This document shows positions 16,631 to 25,421 of a stretch of 33,077 nt of DNA, piece by piece. Position 1 is the first letter of the stretch; every line of letters begins with the position of its first letter. Both the position numbers and the translations under genes were made by a program. Below the pieces are notes generated by a model that was given only the letters and a program-made list of their open reading frames with translations, searched no databases and had not been told where the DNA came from. Source of the stretch: Bacteroidota bacterium (GTDB lineage Bacteria > Bacteroidota > Bacteroidia > Bacteroidales > VadinHA17); assembly GCA_023430725.1 (NCBI GenBank), contig JAEYZD010000073.1, positions 1 through 33,077 on the forward strand, given 5' to 3'.

Positions 16631-16638
16631 TAAATTTG
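16631..16638 (+). promoter_or_regulatory. -7 promoter element for the adaptor-permease-tolC operon
   Basis: TAAATTTG exactly matches TAnnTTTG. Transcription would start near 16645, about 38 nt before the ATG at 16683. No TTG lies at the ideal -33 distance, which may point to dependence on an activator bound at the palindrome upstream. Confidence 0.5.
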
Positions 16639-16682
16639 TAATAATTTCACGGCTTAATTAATAAAATCAGAAATTTTCGGAG

Positions 16683-18188
16683 ATGAAAAGGACTATTATT
16701 ATTACCTCAATCATTGTAGCGGTGGCAGTTATCGCCATGATCGTGATAAGCAAGCTGACAAGCAGGGAGGATTTGAGTTCACTCTTTGCCGAGGTTCAGC
16801 AGGGCGAGTTTGAGGTGGTTGTCACCACCACCGGTGAGCTGCAGGCGGAGGTTTCTACGGATATTAAGGGGCCTGAGGGTCTTGCCAGCCGCAACATGAG
16901 GTTCGGAGGCATCAAAATCTCAGACCTGGTGCCAGAGGGCACCGAGGTGAAGGCCGGCGACTATGTTGCTACCCTCGACCGTTCGAGCGTTGACAATACG
17001 CTCAAGGATGAGCTTGACAGGCTGGAGTCCTATCAGACCGATCTGCTGAAGAAGCAGCTTGACACAACGATATCGCTGGGCAACCTGAGGGATGATCTGC
17101 TCAATCTGAAGTTCAACATGGAGGAGGCAGAGATTACCCTGGAGCAGTCGAAGTATGAACCTCCCACCACAATCAGGCAGGCGCGGATAACCCTTGACAA
17201 GGCTCAGCGTTCTTATGAGCAGGCTCAGAGTAACTACACTCTGAAGGTTAAGCAGGCCAGGGCTGACATCAGGGACACCGAGCTGCAGGTAGCCAAGCAG
17301 AGCAGAAAGGTATCGGAGATGCAGGAGATCATCCAGAAATTCGTAATCACGGCTCCGTCAGACGGTATGGTCATATACAAGAGGGAATGGAACGGCTCCA
17401 AGCGCAAGGTCGGATCCGAAGTAAGTCCATGGGACCCGGTAGTTGCCACCCTTCCCGATCTGTCGGCAATGATTTCAAAGACATATGTAAACGAGATTGA
17501 TGTAAGTAAGGTCAAGGCAGGTCAGCCAGTAAGGCTTTCCGTTGACGCTTTCCCGGACAAGACCTATACGGGTGTTGTACTGAGTGTTGCCAACATAGGT
17601 GAGCAGCTTCCCAATACTGATGCGAAGGTATTCGAGGTAATTACAAAGATCCACGGTTCTGACCCGATTCTGAGGCCTTCGATGACCACCGGAAATCAGA
17701 TCATCACCCAGACCTTTTCAGATGTTGTATATATTCCTCTTGAGACTGTATTTGCAACGGCAGACAGCATTCCTTTCGTCTACGTGAAGGATGGCACCCG
17801 GCATGTGGTTGTTCTTGGTGAGTCAAATGAGAATGACGTGATAGTTGAGCAGGGTCTCAAGCCTGGTCAGAAACTATACCTCTCAATACCGGAAGATGGG
17901 GATAAATTCAAGCTGCAGGGTGAGGATCTTATTGCCGTTATCAAGGATCGTAAGAGGCAGCAGGCTGAGGAAGAGGCCAAGCGTCAGCAGAACGGTAATC
18001 AGAGACAGGGTGCCATGCCGGGTAACATGACGCCGGAACAGATGCGTGAGTTCATGCAAAACCTCACTCCTGAGCAGCGTGAAGCCATGCGTTCACGGGG
18101 TGCGGGCCGTCAGGGACAGGGCCGTCCGGGTGCAGCAGGCACCGACTCTGCCGCAACTACACAGAGGGTCGTAATCCAGAGGCAATAG
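16683..18188 (+). CDS. HlyD/MacA-type periplasmic efflux adaptor
   Basis: A 501-aa membrane-fusion adaptor that links an inner-membrane pump to a TolC channel. One N-terminal membrane anchor (about 4-24, IIITSIIVAVAVIAMIV) is followed by a beta-barrel/lipoyl part (VVTTTGELQAEVSTDIKG; TAPSDGMVIYKREWNG), a long coiled-coil hairpin between the lipoyl halves (about 106-220) and a second beta-barrel domain (VRLSVDAFPDKTYTGVVLSV). The last ~80 residues are Gln/Arg/Gly-rich and contain MTPEQMREFM and LTPEQREAM, reminiscent of LTxxQ motifs; their purpose is unknown. It is first in an operon with a MacB-type permease (40-nt gap) and a TolC protein, so MacA-like function is likely. The exported substrate is unknown. 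Confidence 0.92.
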   Translation: MKRTIIITSIIVAVAVIAMIVISKLTSREDLSSLFAEVQQGEFEVVVTTTGELQAEVSTDIKGPEGLASRNMRFGGIKISDLVPEGTEVKAGDYVATLDRSSVDNTLKDELDRLESYQTDLLKKQLDTTISLGNLRDDLLNLKFNMEEAEITLEQSKYEPPTTIRQARITLDKAQRSYEQAQSNYTLKVKQARADIRDTELQVAKQSRKVSEMQEIIQKFVITAPSDGMVIYKREWNGSKRKVGSEVSPWDPVVATLPDLSAMISKTYVNEIDVSKVKAGQPVRLSVDAFPDKTYTGVVLSVANIGEQLPNTDAKVFEVITKIHGSDPILRPSMTTGNQIITQTFSDVVYIPLETVFATADSIPFVYVKDGTRHVVVLGESNENDVIVEQGLKPGQKLYLSIPEDGDKFKLQGEDLIAVIKDRKRQQAEEEAKRQQNGNQRQGAMPGNMTPEQMREFMQNLTPEQREAMRSRGAGRQGQGRPGAAGTDSAATTQRVVIQRQ

Positions 18189-18228
18189 GTCAATACCGGC
18201 TCACAGAGGAACTTAACCATCGAGGAAA

Positions 18229-19593
18229 ATGTTCAAAAGATACGGACACGACATACGCATCGCCTTGGAGTCAATTCTTTCCAACAAGCTCAAGTCGATA
18301 CTGACGGCACTGGGGATAATCTTCGGGGTGGCTGCAGTTATCAGCATGCTGGCAATTGGCAAGGGGGCGCAGCAGGAGATACTTGACCAGATAAAGATGG
18401 TGGGTGTCAACAACATACTTATCAGCCCGATAGTTCAGGAGAGTGACGGCTCATCCGAAGAAGGGGAGAAGCAGCTCAATAAATTTTCAAGGGGACTGAC
18501 CCTGCTTGATGTGGAGGCGATACGCAGCACAATACCGGCTGTCAAGCGGATCAGCCCGGAGATATCGTTCAACTCCACCATAGTATTAAGCGGCATGCGC
18601 TATACTGCAAAACTGGTTGGCGTTTCCAATGACTATTTCGAACTGTACAACCTTCCCATATCCCAGGGAGTTTTCTTTAACGAATACCAGGAAGAACACG
18701 GGATACAGGTCTGCATCATAGGCGCCAATATCAGGGCCAAGTTCTTCAGCCAGGTTGATCCGATAGGCCAGTACCTCAAGTTTGACAACGTATGGCTGAA
18801 GGTTATCGGAGTCCTGGAAAAAACCAATGTTTCGCTGACAGGGTTTGAGGAGCAGGGTGTCAATGTTTACAATGACAACGTTTACATTCCTATTAAGACG
18901 ATGCTCATGCGTTATCAGAACAGGGCTCTTGTAAATACCAAACTGGCCAGTGAAGCAACCTCAATGCAGATCTTCGGAGGTGGCAGGATGTCGGCAAGAG
19001 TTGTTGTGAGCAGTTCCAGCGCCACAACCAGTGAGACCAACTATAATCAGCTTGACAAGATAGTGGTTCAGGTACAGGAGACAGAACAGCTGACTCCAAC
19101 CACTGAGGTGCTCAGCAGGATGATGCTGAGGAGGCACTCAGGGGTGAAGGACTTTGAGATTACTGTTCCGGAGCTTCTCCTCAAACAGCAGCAGAGGACG
19201 AAAGACATCTTCAACATAGTTCTTGGTGCCATAGCCAGCATATCGCTGATTGTAGGCGGCATCGGGATCATGAACATCATGTTTGCATCGGTTATGGAGA
19301 GGATCAAGGAGATCGGAACCAGGATGGCCATCGGGGCAAAGAAGATGGACATAGTGGTGCAGTTTCTTTCCGAGGCCGTGCTTATAAGTGTCTCCGGTGG
19401 CTTTATCGGAGTTTTTCTGGGGATAATCCTTTCGGTGCTTATACAAAAGATAGCAGGCATAACCACAATCATATCATTCTTTTCAGTGGTCATTGCCTTT
19501 GGTGTCTCAGCCGCCGTTGGTGTAATCTTCGGCTATTCGCCTGCCAAGAGGGCTTCAGAAAGAGACCCGATTGAATCACTTCGTTATGAATAA
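18229..19593 (+). CDS. MacB-type ABC transporter permease (FtsX domain), no ATPase domain
   Basis: A 454-aa inner-membrane permease of the MacB/LolC-E/FtsX superfamily. TM1 (about 19-42, LKSILTALGIIFGVAAVI) is followed by a large periplasmic MacB_PCD domain (about 43-325) and three C-terminal helices. Between TM2 and TM3 is the family's coupling segment FASVMERIKEIGTRMAIGAK, and it ends in the typical PAKRASERDPIESLRYE. In E. coli MacB the ATPase is fused at the N-terminus; here the protein begins directly with the permease, and no ATPase gene lies in this operon. The ABC ATPase at 24742-25395 is a candidate partner. MacB-type pumps work by mechanotransmission and move periplasmic substrates through TolC; the TolC gene follows after 9 nt. 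Confidence 0.92.
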   Translation: MFKRYGHDIRIALESILSNKLKSILTALGIIFGVAAVISMLAIGKGAQQEILDQIKMVGVNNILISPIVQESDGSSEEGEKQLNKFSRGLTLLDVEAIRSTIPAVKRISPEISFNSTIVLSGMRYTAKLVGVSNDYFELYNLPISQGVFFNEYQEEHGIQVCIIGANIRAKFFSQVDPIGQYLKFDNVWLKVIGVLEKTNVSLTGFEEQGVNVYNDNVYIPIKTMLMRYQNRALVNTKLASEATSMQIFGGGRMSARVVVSSSSATTSETNYNQLDKIVVQVQETEQLTPTTEVLSRMMLRRHSGVKDFEITVPELLLKQQQRTKDIFNIVLGAIASISLIVGGIGIMNIMFASVMERIKEIGTRMAIGAKKMDIVVQFLSEAVLISVSGGFIGVFLGIILSVLIQKIAGITTIISFFSVVIAFGVSAAVGVIFGYSPAKRASERDPIESLRYE

Positions 19594-19602
19594 CAATACA
19601 AT

Positions 19603-21087
19603 ATGAAAAGGGTAAAAACATTCTCCTTGACCATTCTTCTTGCAGTTGTTGTTTCCCTGCCGGCATTGTCCCAGGATATCAAACGCCTCACCCTTGAAGA
19701 GGTGGTAAGACTTGCCTCCGAACAGTCGCCCAACGCCCTTATTGCCAAGCACCGTTTTCGTGCCAGTTACTGGCAGTACCGGACCTTTGTTGCTGAATAC
19801 CGTCCGACATTGTCTCTATCAGGGAACCTGCCGGATTACAGTACCGCCTACAACCGGGTGTGGAACTCGGTGGCGCAGCAGTGGGAATATGCATCAACAA
19901 ACGTTCTCCAGACCTCGGGCAACCTCTCACTGGCTCAGAATATAGGGCTGACAGGCGGATCCATCTCGCTCTTCTCGGATCTTACCTACGAGAAGAATTT
20001 TGAGACTGACGGCGAGAGGTATATTACCTCGCCTCTTAACGTGAGGCTCACCCAGCCGCTCTTCCGGTACAACGAGCTGAAATGGCAGAAGAAGATAGAG
20101 CCTCTCAAGTACGAAGAGGCGCGCAAGACCTACCTGAGAGACGTTGAGAACGTTCACATGATGGCAGTGCAGTATTTCTTCAATCTTGCACTGGCACAGA
20201 TAAACCGGGAGATTGCCGAGACAAACATGCAGAACGCAGACACACTGTATCAGATTGCGAAAGGGCGGTATAACCTGGGCACGATCGCAGAGGACGAACT
20301 GCTGCAGATGGAGCTTTCCTATCTCAATGCCGGTACGGCAATCAATGAGTCGGAGATGAACCTGCGTGACAGGGAGCTGAAACTGAGGTCGTTCCTTGGA
20401 TTTAACCAGTCAGTCCGGCTTGAGCTGTTTATTCCCGGCGAGGTTCCCGACCTGGAAGTAGAAGTGAGTGAGGTTCTCAGGCTGGCCGAGGAAAACAATC
20501 CGGAGCTGATCGCCCTTGAGCGTCAGCTTGTGGAGGCAAAGAGTTCGGTGGCACAGGCAAAAGCAGAGAAGGGACTGAATGCTAACCTTACGGCATCGTA
20601 CGGGTTGCGTGACCAGGACCCGTTGCTGGATCTGGCCTATGACAAGCCGAACCAGCAGCAGACGATCAGGGTAGGATTTTCACTGCCAATTCTTGACTGG
20701 GGTCAGGGTCGCGGACGCTACAAGATGGCTCAGTCAAGCGAAGAGCTCACGAGAGTACAGGTTGAGCAGTCACGGATCGACTTTGAGCAGAACCTCCTGC
20801 TGGATGTGCAGCAGTTCAACATACAGGGTGACCAGGTAAAGATAGCGGCCAAGTCCGATACGGTTGCGGCCAAGATGTTCGAGGTTACCAAGCAGCGTTT
20901 CCTCATTGGCAAGATTGACGTACTGGAGCTTAACAATGCTGATACAAAGAAGGACCAGAACAAGCGGAACTATATTCAGGCGCTGAACAACTACTGGACC
21001 TATTATTATAATATGAGGGCTCTCACCCTGTTTGATTTTATCACTCGCAAGCCGCTTGAGACCGACTACGAGAAGCTGGTCGAATAG
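19603..21087 (+). CDS. TolC-family outer-membrane efflux protein
   Basis: A 494-aa outer-membrane channel. The signal peptide MKRVKTFSLTILLAVVVS ends near ALSQ-D. The rest shows the TolC pattern of two internally similar halves, each with long amphipathic helices rich in Ala/Gln/Glu (EEVVRLASEQSPNAL early on; EVLRLAEENNPELIALERQ in the second half) and beta segments (NLPDYSTAYNRVW; GFSLPILDWGQGRGRY). The GFSLPILDWGQ strand start is typical of the family. It is the last gene of the adaptor-permease-tolC operon and is followed 21 nt later by a strong terminator. Confidence 0.93.
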   Translation: MKRVKTFSLTILLAVVVSLPALSQDIKRLTLEEVVRLASEQSPNALIAKHRFRASYWQYRTFVAEYRPTLSLSGNLPDYSTAYNRVWNSVAQQWEYASTNVLQTSGNLSLAQNIGLTGGSISLFSDLTYEKNFETDGERYITSPLNVRLTQPLFRYNELKWQKKIEPLKYEEARKTYLRDVENVHMMAVQYFFNLALAQINREIAETNMQNADTLYQIAKGRYNLGTIAEDELLQMELSYLNAGTAINESEMNLRDRELKLRSFLGFNQSVRLELFIPGEVPDLEVEVSEVLRLAEENNPELIALERQLVEAKSSVAQAKAEKGLNANLTASYGLRDQDPLLDLAYDKPNQQQTIRVGFSLPILDWGQGRGRYKMAQSSEELTRVQVEQSRIDFEQNLLLDVQQFNIQGDQVKIAAKSDTVAAKMFEVTKQRFLIGKIDVLELNNADTKKDQNKRNYIQALNNYWTYYYNMRALTLFDFITRKPLETDYEKLVE

Positions 21088-21108
21088 GCCTGAAAACATA
21101 TTGTGAGA

Positions 21109-21132
21109 CTGCCGGCACCCGCCGGCAGTTTT
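21109..21132 (+). terminator. Rho-independent terminator after the efflux operon
   Basis: A perfect 8-bp stem, CTGCCGGC (21109-21116) and GCCGGCAG (21121-21128), with an ACCC loop, followed directly by TTTTGCTT. It lies 22 nt after the tolC stop. Confidence 0.85.
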
Positions 21133-21149
21133 GCTTCTTAATCATATGG

Positions 21150-21175
21150 TTTGCGAAAATAAAGTTATATATTTG
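21150..21175 (+). promoter_or_regulatory. promoter for secDF
   Basis: TATATTTG (21168-21175) is an exact TAnnTTTG match, and a TTTG lies upstream at 21150-21153. The spacing between the two (14 nt) is shorter than the usual 17-23, so the -33 assignment is less certain than the -7. The leader to the ATG at 21234 would be about 50 nt. Confidence 0.55.
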
Positions 21176-21233
21176 CGCCTCGTAAATAAGTAAGCAAATA
21201 ACATACAACCATTAATTTTAAAAGAGTATACAG

Positions 21234-24200
21234 ATGCAGAACAAAGGATTAATTTCAGCTCTGGCTATTGCTTTGACCCTTGTTTGCATTTACCAGCTCT
21301 CCTTCACCGCGGCTTCGTACAAGGTGAAAAGGGAGGCCAGGGAATATGCAGCAGGTGATCTGAACAAGGAGGTGGCGTACATGGATTCAGTCGCCTCCCT
21401 GCCCAAGGATCAGTGGGGTTTTCTCGGCAATACCTACAAGGAGGTTCAGACCAAGGAGATCAACCTGGGTCTTGACCTGAAGGGCGGGATGAACGTGGTG
21501 CTGGAGATTTCCGTTGAGGATATTGTCAGGGCTCTCTCAAACTACAGTACTGACAAGACCTTCAATGATGCCATAGCCCTCGCGAAGCAGAAGCAGCTTG
21601 GAGGGAGCAATGAAGATTTCATCACCCTTTTTGTCCGCTCCTTTGAGGAGATAGACCCGAATGCCAGGCTTGCAGCCGTGTTCGGGACCGTTGAGCTGAA
21701 AGACCGCGTCAATTTCAACTCCACAAATGCTGATGTGCAGAAGGTTCTTGAGACGGAGACTAACTCTGCTATTGACAATGCCTTTAACGTTCTCCGAAAC
21801 AGGATTGACCGTTTTGGTGTTGTGCAGCCCAATATTTCGCAGTTGCAGCCCCGCGGCCGCATCCTCGTTGAGCTTCCCGGCGTGAAGGATCCCCAGAGGG
21901 TACGTGACCTTCTCCAGGGAACAGCCAACCTCGAGTTCTGGGAGACATATGAAAATGCTGAGGTAATCGGGTTCCTGATGCAGGCAAATGATTTTCTCAG
22001 GTCCGTGATGCCAACCACTACAGCAGCCAGCGTGGCTGACACAGTAGCAGGTCAGGTTGCTGAAAATCTTCAGGATGCAGGTGCCGAAGCGGACACAGCC
22101 GCTGCCGGCGACAAATCACTGCTTGACATGGTCAGCAGTGACACATCGGCCGCCGCCGAAGCCTCATCGCTTGAGGAGTTCACGCGCCAGAATCCGCTGT
22201 TCGGGCTTCTGAGACCGAACGTATCCCCTGAAGGTCAGCCTGAGCAGAGCAGCATCGTAGGCTTCGCCGCAGGCAAAGACACGGCAAGGGTGAATGGATA
22301 CCTGGCTATGAACCAGATCAAGTCGCTCTTCCCCAGGGAACTGAAATTCTACTGGAGCCAGTCGCCGTACAAGTATGACCCGACAAATACGCTCTATGAA
22401 CTGCATGCAATAAAGATTACAACACGTGACGGACGTGCACCTCTGACAGGTGACGTTATCACTGCTGCCCGTCCATCAACAGGGGTGACCGGTGCGGACA
22501 TCAAGGTTGACTTCTCGATGAATGCCGAAGGCGCCAAGATATGGCAGCGCATGACCCGTGACAACATCGGACGCTGCATAGCAGTTGTTCTTGATGACTA
22601 TGTAAGGTCATACCCCCGCGTTCAGAATGAGATTGCAGGCGGCAATACGGAGATCACGGGCGACTTCACCCTCGAGCAGGCTGAAGACCTTGCCAATATT
22701 CTCAAGTCAGGTAAGATGCCTGCACCTGCACGCATCATACAGGATACCGTCGTGGGACCGTCACTGGGTAAGGAGGCTATCAACAACGGTATGAAATCGT
22801 TTATAATCGCATTCATAATCGTGCTCCTGTACATGATATTCTACTACAGCCGTTCAGCCGGTACTGTGGCAGACATCGCAATGACAGTCAACCTCTTCTT
22901 CATGATGGGGGTTCTTGTATCACTGAATGCTGTTCTGACCCTTCCCGGTATTGCCGGTATTGTGCTGACAATAGGTATGTCGGTGGATGCGAACGTGCTT
23001 ATCTTTGAGAGGATCAAGGAGGAGATGCGTGGCGGAAAGGGAGTTAAGCAGGCTATCGCAGACGGTTACAAGGGGGCATCATCTGCCATCATCGACAGTA
23101 ACCTTACTACACTTGTGACTGGCGTCATCCTGTACTATTTCGGTACCGGACCTATAAAGGGCTTTGCCTCAACACTTGTGATCGGTATCATAACCTCGCT
23201 CTTCTCGGCGGTTCTCGTGTCGCGTCTGATTTACGAGTGGCTTCTGAAGCGGAACACACATCTTAAATTCTCGGCTCCGTATACGGAAAATTTCCTTCAG
23301 AACATGAACATTGATTTCATGGGACTGAGGAAATACGGGTATATCTTCTCGATAGGGCTTTCACTGCTTGCCGTAATCACCCTTTCAACCAAGGGGCTCA
23401 GCAAGGGTATCGACTTCACCGGTGGACGTACCTATGTTGTCAGGTTTGAACAGCCGGTCAATACGGTTGATGTGGCCAATATGCTCTCTGACGAGCTGGG
23501 CAGTGACCCGGTGGTTGTGACCTTCGGTTCAGAGAACCAGGTTAAGATCAGCACCAAGTACAAGGTAGAGGACCCGACTGCCACGGCAGAGGTTAACAGC
23601 CTGATCTATAATGGTCTTAAGGAACTGGTTCCGGGAGTTGACCAGGACACGTTCATCAACGAGTATATAGTAAGTTCCGAGACGGTTGGGCCTACCATTG
23701 CGAAGGACCAGGCCTCGAAGGCAATCTGGGCAATCCTGCTTGCACTTGTCGGGATGTTCCTCTACATCTTCATCAGGTTCAGGAAATGGCAGTATGGCCT
23801 TGGTTCGGTTGTGGCACTGGCCCATGACGTGATCATCGTGCTCGGTCTCTATTCGATCCTTCAGGGCATCATGCCATTCTCGATGGATATTGACCAGTCA
23901 TTTATAGCAGCAATCCTGACGGTTGTGGGTTACTCTCTGAACGACACCGTTGTAATCTTCGACAGGATAAGGGAGTATCTCCCGCTCTACAGGAAGAGGC
24001 CGAAGAGGGAGGTATACAATATGGCGCTCAACAGCACCCTGGCCAGGACCCTTAACACAGGTATGGCAACAATATTCGTGCTGATAGTGATCTTCATATT
24101 CGGAGGGGAGGTGATCCGAGGATTTATCTTCGCATTGCTCTTCGGTATCGTCTTCGGAACCTATTCATCGCTGTTCGTTTCAACACCAGTGCTGTATGAG

Positions 24201-24272
24201 ACGACAAAGGGAAAAGGGGATGAGAGTGAGGCTCAGGCAACTGAGACCGAAAAGAAAAAGATAGCCGGATAA
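21234..24272 (+). CDS. secDF: protein translocase subunit SecDF (fused SecD-SecF)
   Basis: A 1012-aa inner-membrane protein that uses the proton gradient to pull secreted proteins across during Sec export. The SecD half has an N-terminal helix (about 7-26), the P1 periplasmic domain starting with GLDLKGGMNVVLEI (about 79), and a helix bundle (about 521-670) with the conserved TIGMSVDANVLIFERIKEE. The SecF half starts near residue 690, has SKGIDFTGGRTYVVRF (about 723) and ends in five helices (about 829-990) with the family motif VVGYSLNDTVVIFDRIRE. A low-complexity Ala/Thr/Asp-rich insert (about 263-335) interrupts the SecD periplasmic part. SecD and SecF are fused, as is common in Bacteroidota. 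It is a single-gene unit flanked by its own promoter and terminator. Confidence 0.97.
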   Translation: MQNKGLISALAIALTLVCIYQLSFTAASYKVKREAREYAAGDLNKEVAYMDSVASLPKDQWGFLGNTYKEVQTKEINLGLDLKGGMNVVLEISVEDIVRALSNYSTDKTFNDAIALAKQKQLGGSNEDFITLFVRSFEEIDPNARLAAVFGTVELKDRVNFNSTNADVQKVLETETNSAIDNAFNVLRNRIDRFGVVQPNISQLQPRGRILVELPGVKDPQRVRDLLQGTANLEFWETYENAEVIGFLMQANDFLRSVMPTTTAASVADTVAGQVAENLQDAGAEADTAAAGDKSLLDMVSSDTSAAAEASSLEEFTRQNPLFGLLRPNVSPEGQPEQSSIVGFAAGKDTARVNGYLAMNQIKSLFPRELKFYWSQSPYKYDPTNTLYELHAIKITTRDGRAPLTGDVITAARPSTGVTGADIKVDFSMNAEGAKIWQRMTRDNIGRCIAVVLDDYVRSYPRVQNEIAGGNTEITGDFTLEQAEDLANILKSGKMPAPARIIQDTVVGPSLGKEAINNGMKSFIIAFIIVLLYMIFYYSRSAGTVADIAMTVNLFFMMGVLVSLNAVLTLPGIAGIVLTIGMSVDANVLIFERIKEEMRGGKGVKQAIADGYKGASSAIIDSNLTTLVTGVILYYFGTGPIKGFASTLVIGIITSLFSAVLVSRLIYEWLLKRNTHLKFSAPYTENFLQNMNIDFMGLRKYGYIFSIGLSLLAVITLSTKGLSKGIDFTGGRTYVVRFEQPVNTVDVANMLSDELGSDPVVVTFGSENQVKISTKYKVEDPTATAEVNSLIYNGLKELVPGVDQDTFINEYIVSSETVGPTIAKDQASKAIWAILLALVGMFLYIFIRFRKWQYGLGSVVALAHDVIIVLGLYSILQGIMPFSMDIDQSFIAAILTVVGYSLNDTVVIFDRIREYLPLYRKRPKREVYNMALNSTLARTLNTGMATIFVLIVIFIFGGEVIRGFIFALLFGIVFGTYSSLFVSTPVLYETTKGKGDESEAQATETEKKKIAG

Positions 24273-24282
24273 CGGTTCCTGA

Positions 24283-24318
24283 ACTGAGGCTGCCCCGAAA
24301 GGCAGCCTCAGTCATTTT
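24283..24318 (+). terminator. Rho-independent terminator after secDF
   Basis: A perfect 12-bp stem, ACTGAGGCTGCC (24283-24294) and GGCAGCCTCAGT (24301-24312), closes a CCGAAA loop and is followed by CATTTT. It starts 11 nt after the secDF stop. Confidence 0.85.
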
Positions 24319-24352
24319 ACGGGGACGGCACCTGTTTTTTGTTATTCTTTAG

Positions 24353-24360
24353 TAACTTTG
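24353..24360 (+). promoter_or_regulatory. -7 promoter element for tatA-ABC ATPase
   Basis: TAACTTTG exactly matches TAnnTTTG and lies 22 nt before the tatA ATG, so the leader would be about 15 nt. The nearest TTG upstream (24339-24341) is only 11 nt away, too close for a normal -33 box. Confidence 0.45.
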
Positions 24361-24382
24361 CCGGGCATAAAATGCAACCCCG

Positions 24383-24745
24383 ATGGGATTATTGCTATTC
24401 ATAAGCGGACAGGAGATTATATTCATTTTGATTGCAGTTCTTCTGCTTTTCGGCGCCGACAAACTGCCGGAGATAGCACGTGCCATGGGCAAGGGGATGC
24501 GCGAGGTCCGCAAGGCCACCGATGAGATAAAGAAGGAATTTGACGAGAGCACCCAGGATATCAGGAAGGATATCAATGATGTTACCAGTTCAGTGAGGCG
24601 CGATATAAACGATGTTACAGACAGCGTGAGGAAGGACTTCAATGACGTGACTGACAGCGTGAGGAAAGATTTTGAGGATGCAGGCAAGCCTCTCTCGGAT
24701 GAGATCAATGATACGGCAAGTGAATTAAACAAGGAGACCAGATGA
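24383..24745 (+). CDS. tatA: twin-arginine translocase subunit TatA/TatE with hendecad-repeat tail
   Basis: A 120-aa single-helix membrane protein that forms the Tat protein-conducting complex. The N-terminal helix (about 9-23, EIIFILIAVLLLF) is followed by the diagnostic FGADKLPEIARAMGKG hinge and amphipathic helix. After this the protein differs from the usual short tail: residues 63-95 hold three 11-residue repeats of the type D-[IF]-NDVT-[SD]-SVR-[RK], predicted to be a long charged helix. TatC is not in the window. Its stop overlaps the start of the ABC ATPase gene (ATGA), so the two are translationally coupled. It could also be named TatB-like because of the long charged tail; the FG hinge favours TatA. 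Confidence 0.9.
   Translation: MGLLLFISGQEIIFILIAVLLLFGADKLPEIARAMGKGMREVRKATDEIKKEFDESTQDIRKDINDVTSSVRRDINDVTDSVRKDFNDVTDSVRKDFEDAGKPLSDEINDTASELNKETR
24569..24667 (+). repeat. three in-frame 33-nt repeats in tatA
   Basis: Three consecutive 33-nt units encode DINDVTSSVRR, DINDVTDSVRK and DFNDVTDSVRK (residues 63-95). The DNA is near-identical between copies two and three, which fits recent duplication. An 11-residue period is expected for a right-handed coiled coil. Confidence 0.85.
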
Positions 24746-25395
24746 TAAAAGCCACTGGTATTGTTAAGTCGTACGGTGATCTGAAGGTGCTGAAAGGCAT
24801 TGACCTGACGGTGGCCGAGAAAGAGGTGGTTGCAATTGTGGGCGCCAGCGGTGCAGGCAAGACGACATTGCTTCAGATTATCGGGACACTTGACAGGGCT
24901 GATTCGGGTACTGTGCTTTATAACGGCCAGGATGCCGGCCAGCTGTCACAACGTGCACTGGCAGCATTCAGGAATAAACATATCGGGTTTGTATTCCAGT
25001 TTCACCAGTTGCTGCCCGAGTTTACGGCACTGGAGAATGTTTGCATTCCGGCGCTGATTGCAGGGAAGACACGTGCAGAGGCTGCAGCCCGTGCATCGGA
25101 ACTCCTGGACTTTCTGGGTATGAGTGACAGGCTGGATCATAAACCTTCGCAGCTCAGCGGCGGAGAGCAGCAGCGTGTTGCAGTGGCGCGTGCCATAGTA
25201 AACAGTCCATCGCTGATCCTTGCTGATGAGCCATCCGGCAACCTTGATACCGAGAACAAGACGGAGCTTCATAAACTCTTTTTCCGGCTGCGTGACACCT
25301 TCGGGCATACTTTTATCATAGTGACACATGACCCGCAGCTTGCCTCCATGTCTGACAGGACAATCAGGATTAAGGACGGACTGATTACCCAATAA
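24742..25395 (+). CDS. ABC transporter ATP-binding protein, LolD/MacB-ATPase type
   Basis: A 217-aa cytoplasmic ATPase. All ABC motifs are present: Walker A GASGAGKTT (about 34-42), Q-loop FQFHQLLPEFT (about 85), signature LSGGEQQRVAVARA (about 139), Walker B LILADEPSGNLD (about 158) and the H-loop in VTHDPQ (about 195). The size and the FHQLLPEFTALENV stretch are typical of the LolD/MacB/FtsE group that drives MacB-, LolCE- or FtsX-type permeases. The partner permease is not adjacent. The permease at 18229-19593 lacks an ATPase and is a plausible partner; a LolCE complex elsewhere is the alternative. It starts inside the tatA stop (ATGA), an operon pairing often seen in Bacteroidota but of unclear meaning. 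Confidence 0.92.
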   Translation: MIKATGIVKSYGDLKVLKGIDLTVAEKEVVAIVGASGAGKTTLLQIIGTLDRADSGTVLYNGQDAGQLSQRALAAFRNKHIGFVFQFHQLLPEFTALENVCIPALIAGKTRAEAAARASELLDFLGMSDRLDHKPSQLSGGEQQRVAVARAIVNSPSLILADEPSGNLDTENKTELHKLFFRLRDTFGHTFIIVTHDPQLASMSDRTIRIKDGLITQ

Positions 25396-25421
25396 AGCAG
25401 CATTCCCGATTCTGCAATTAG

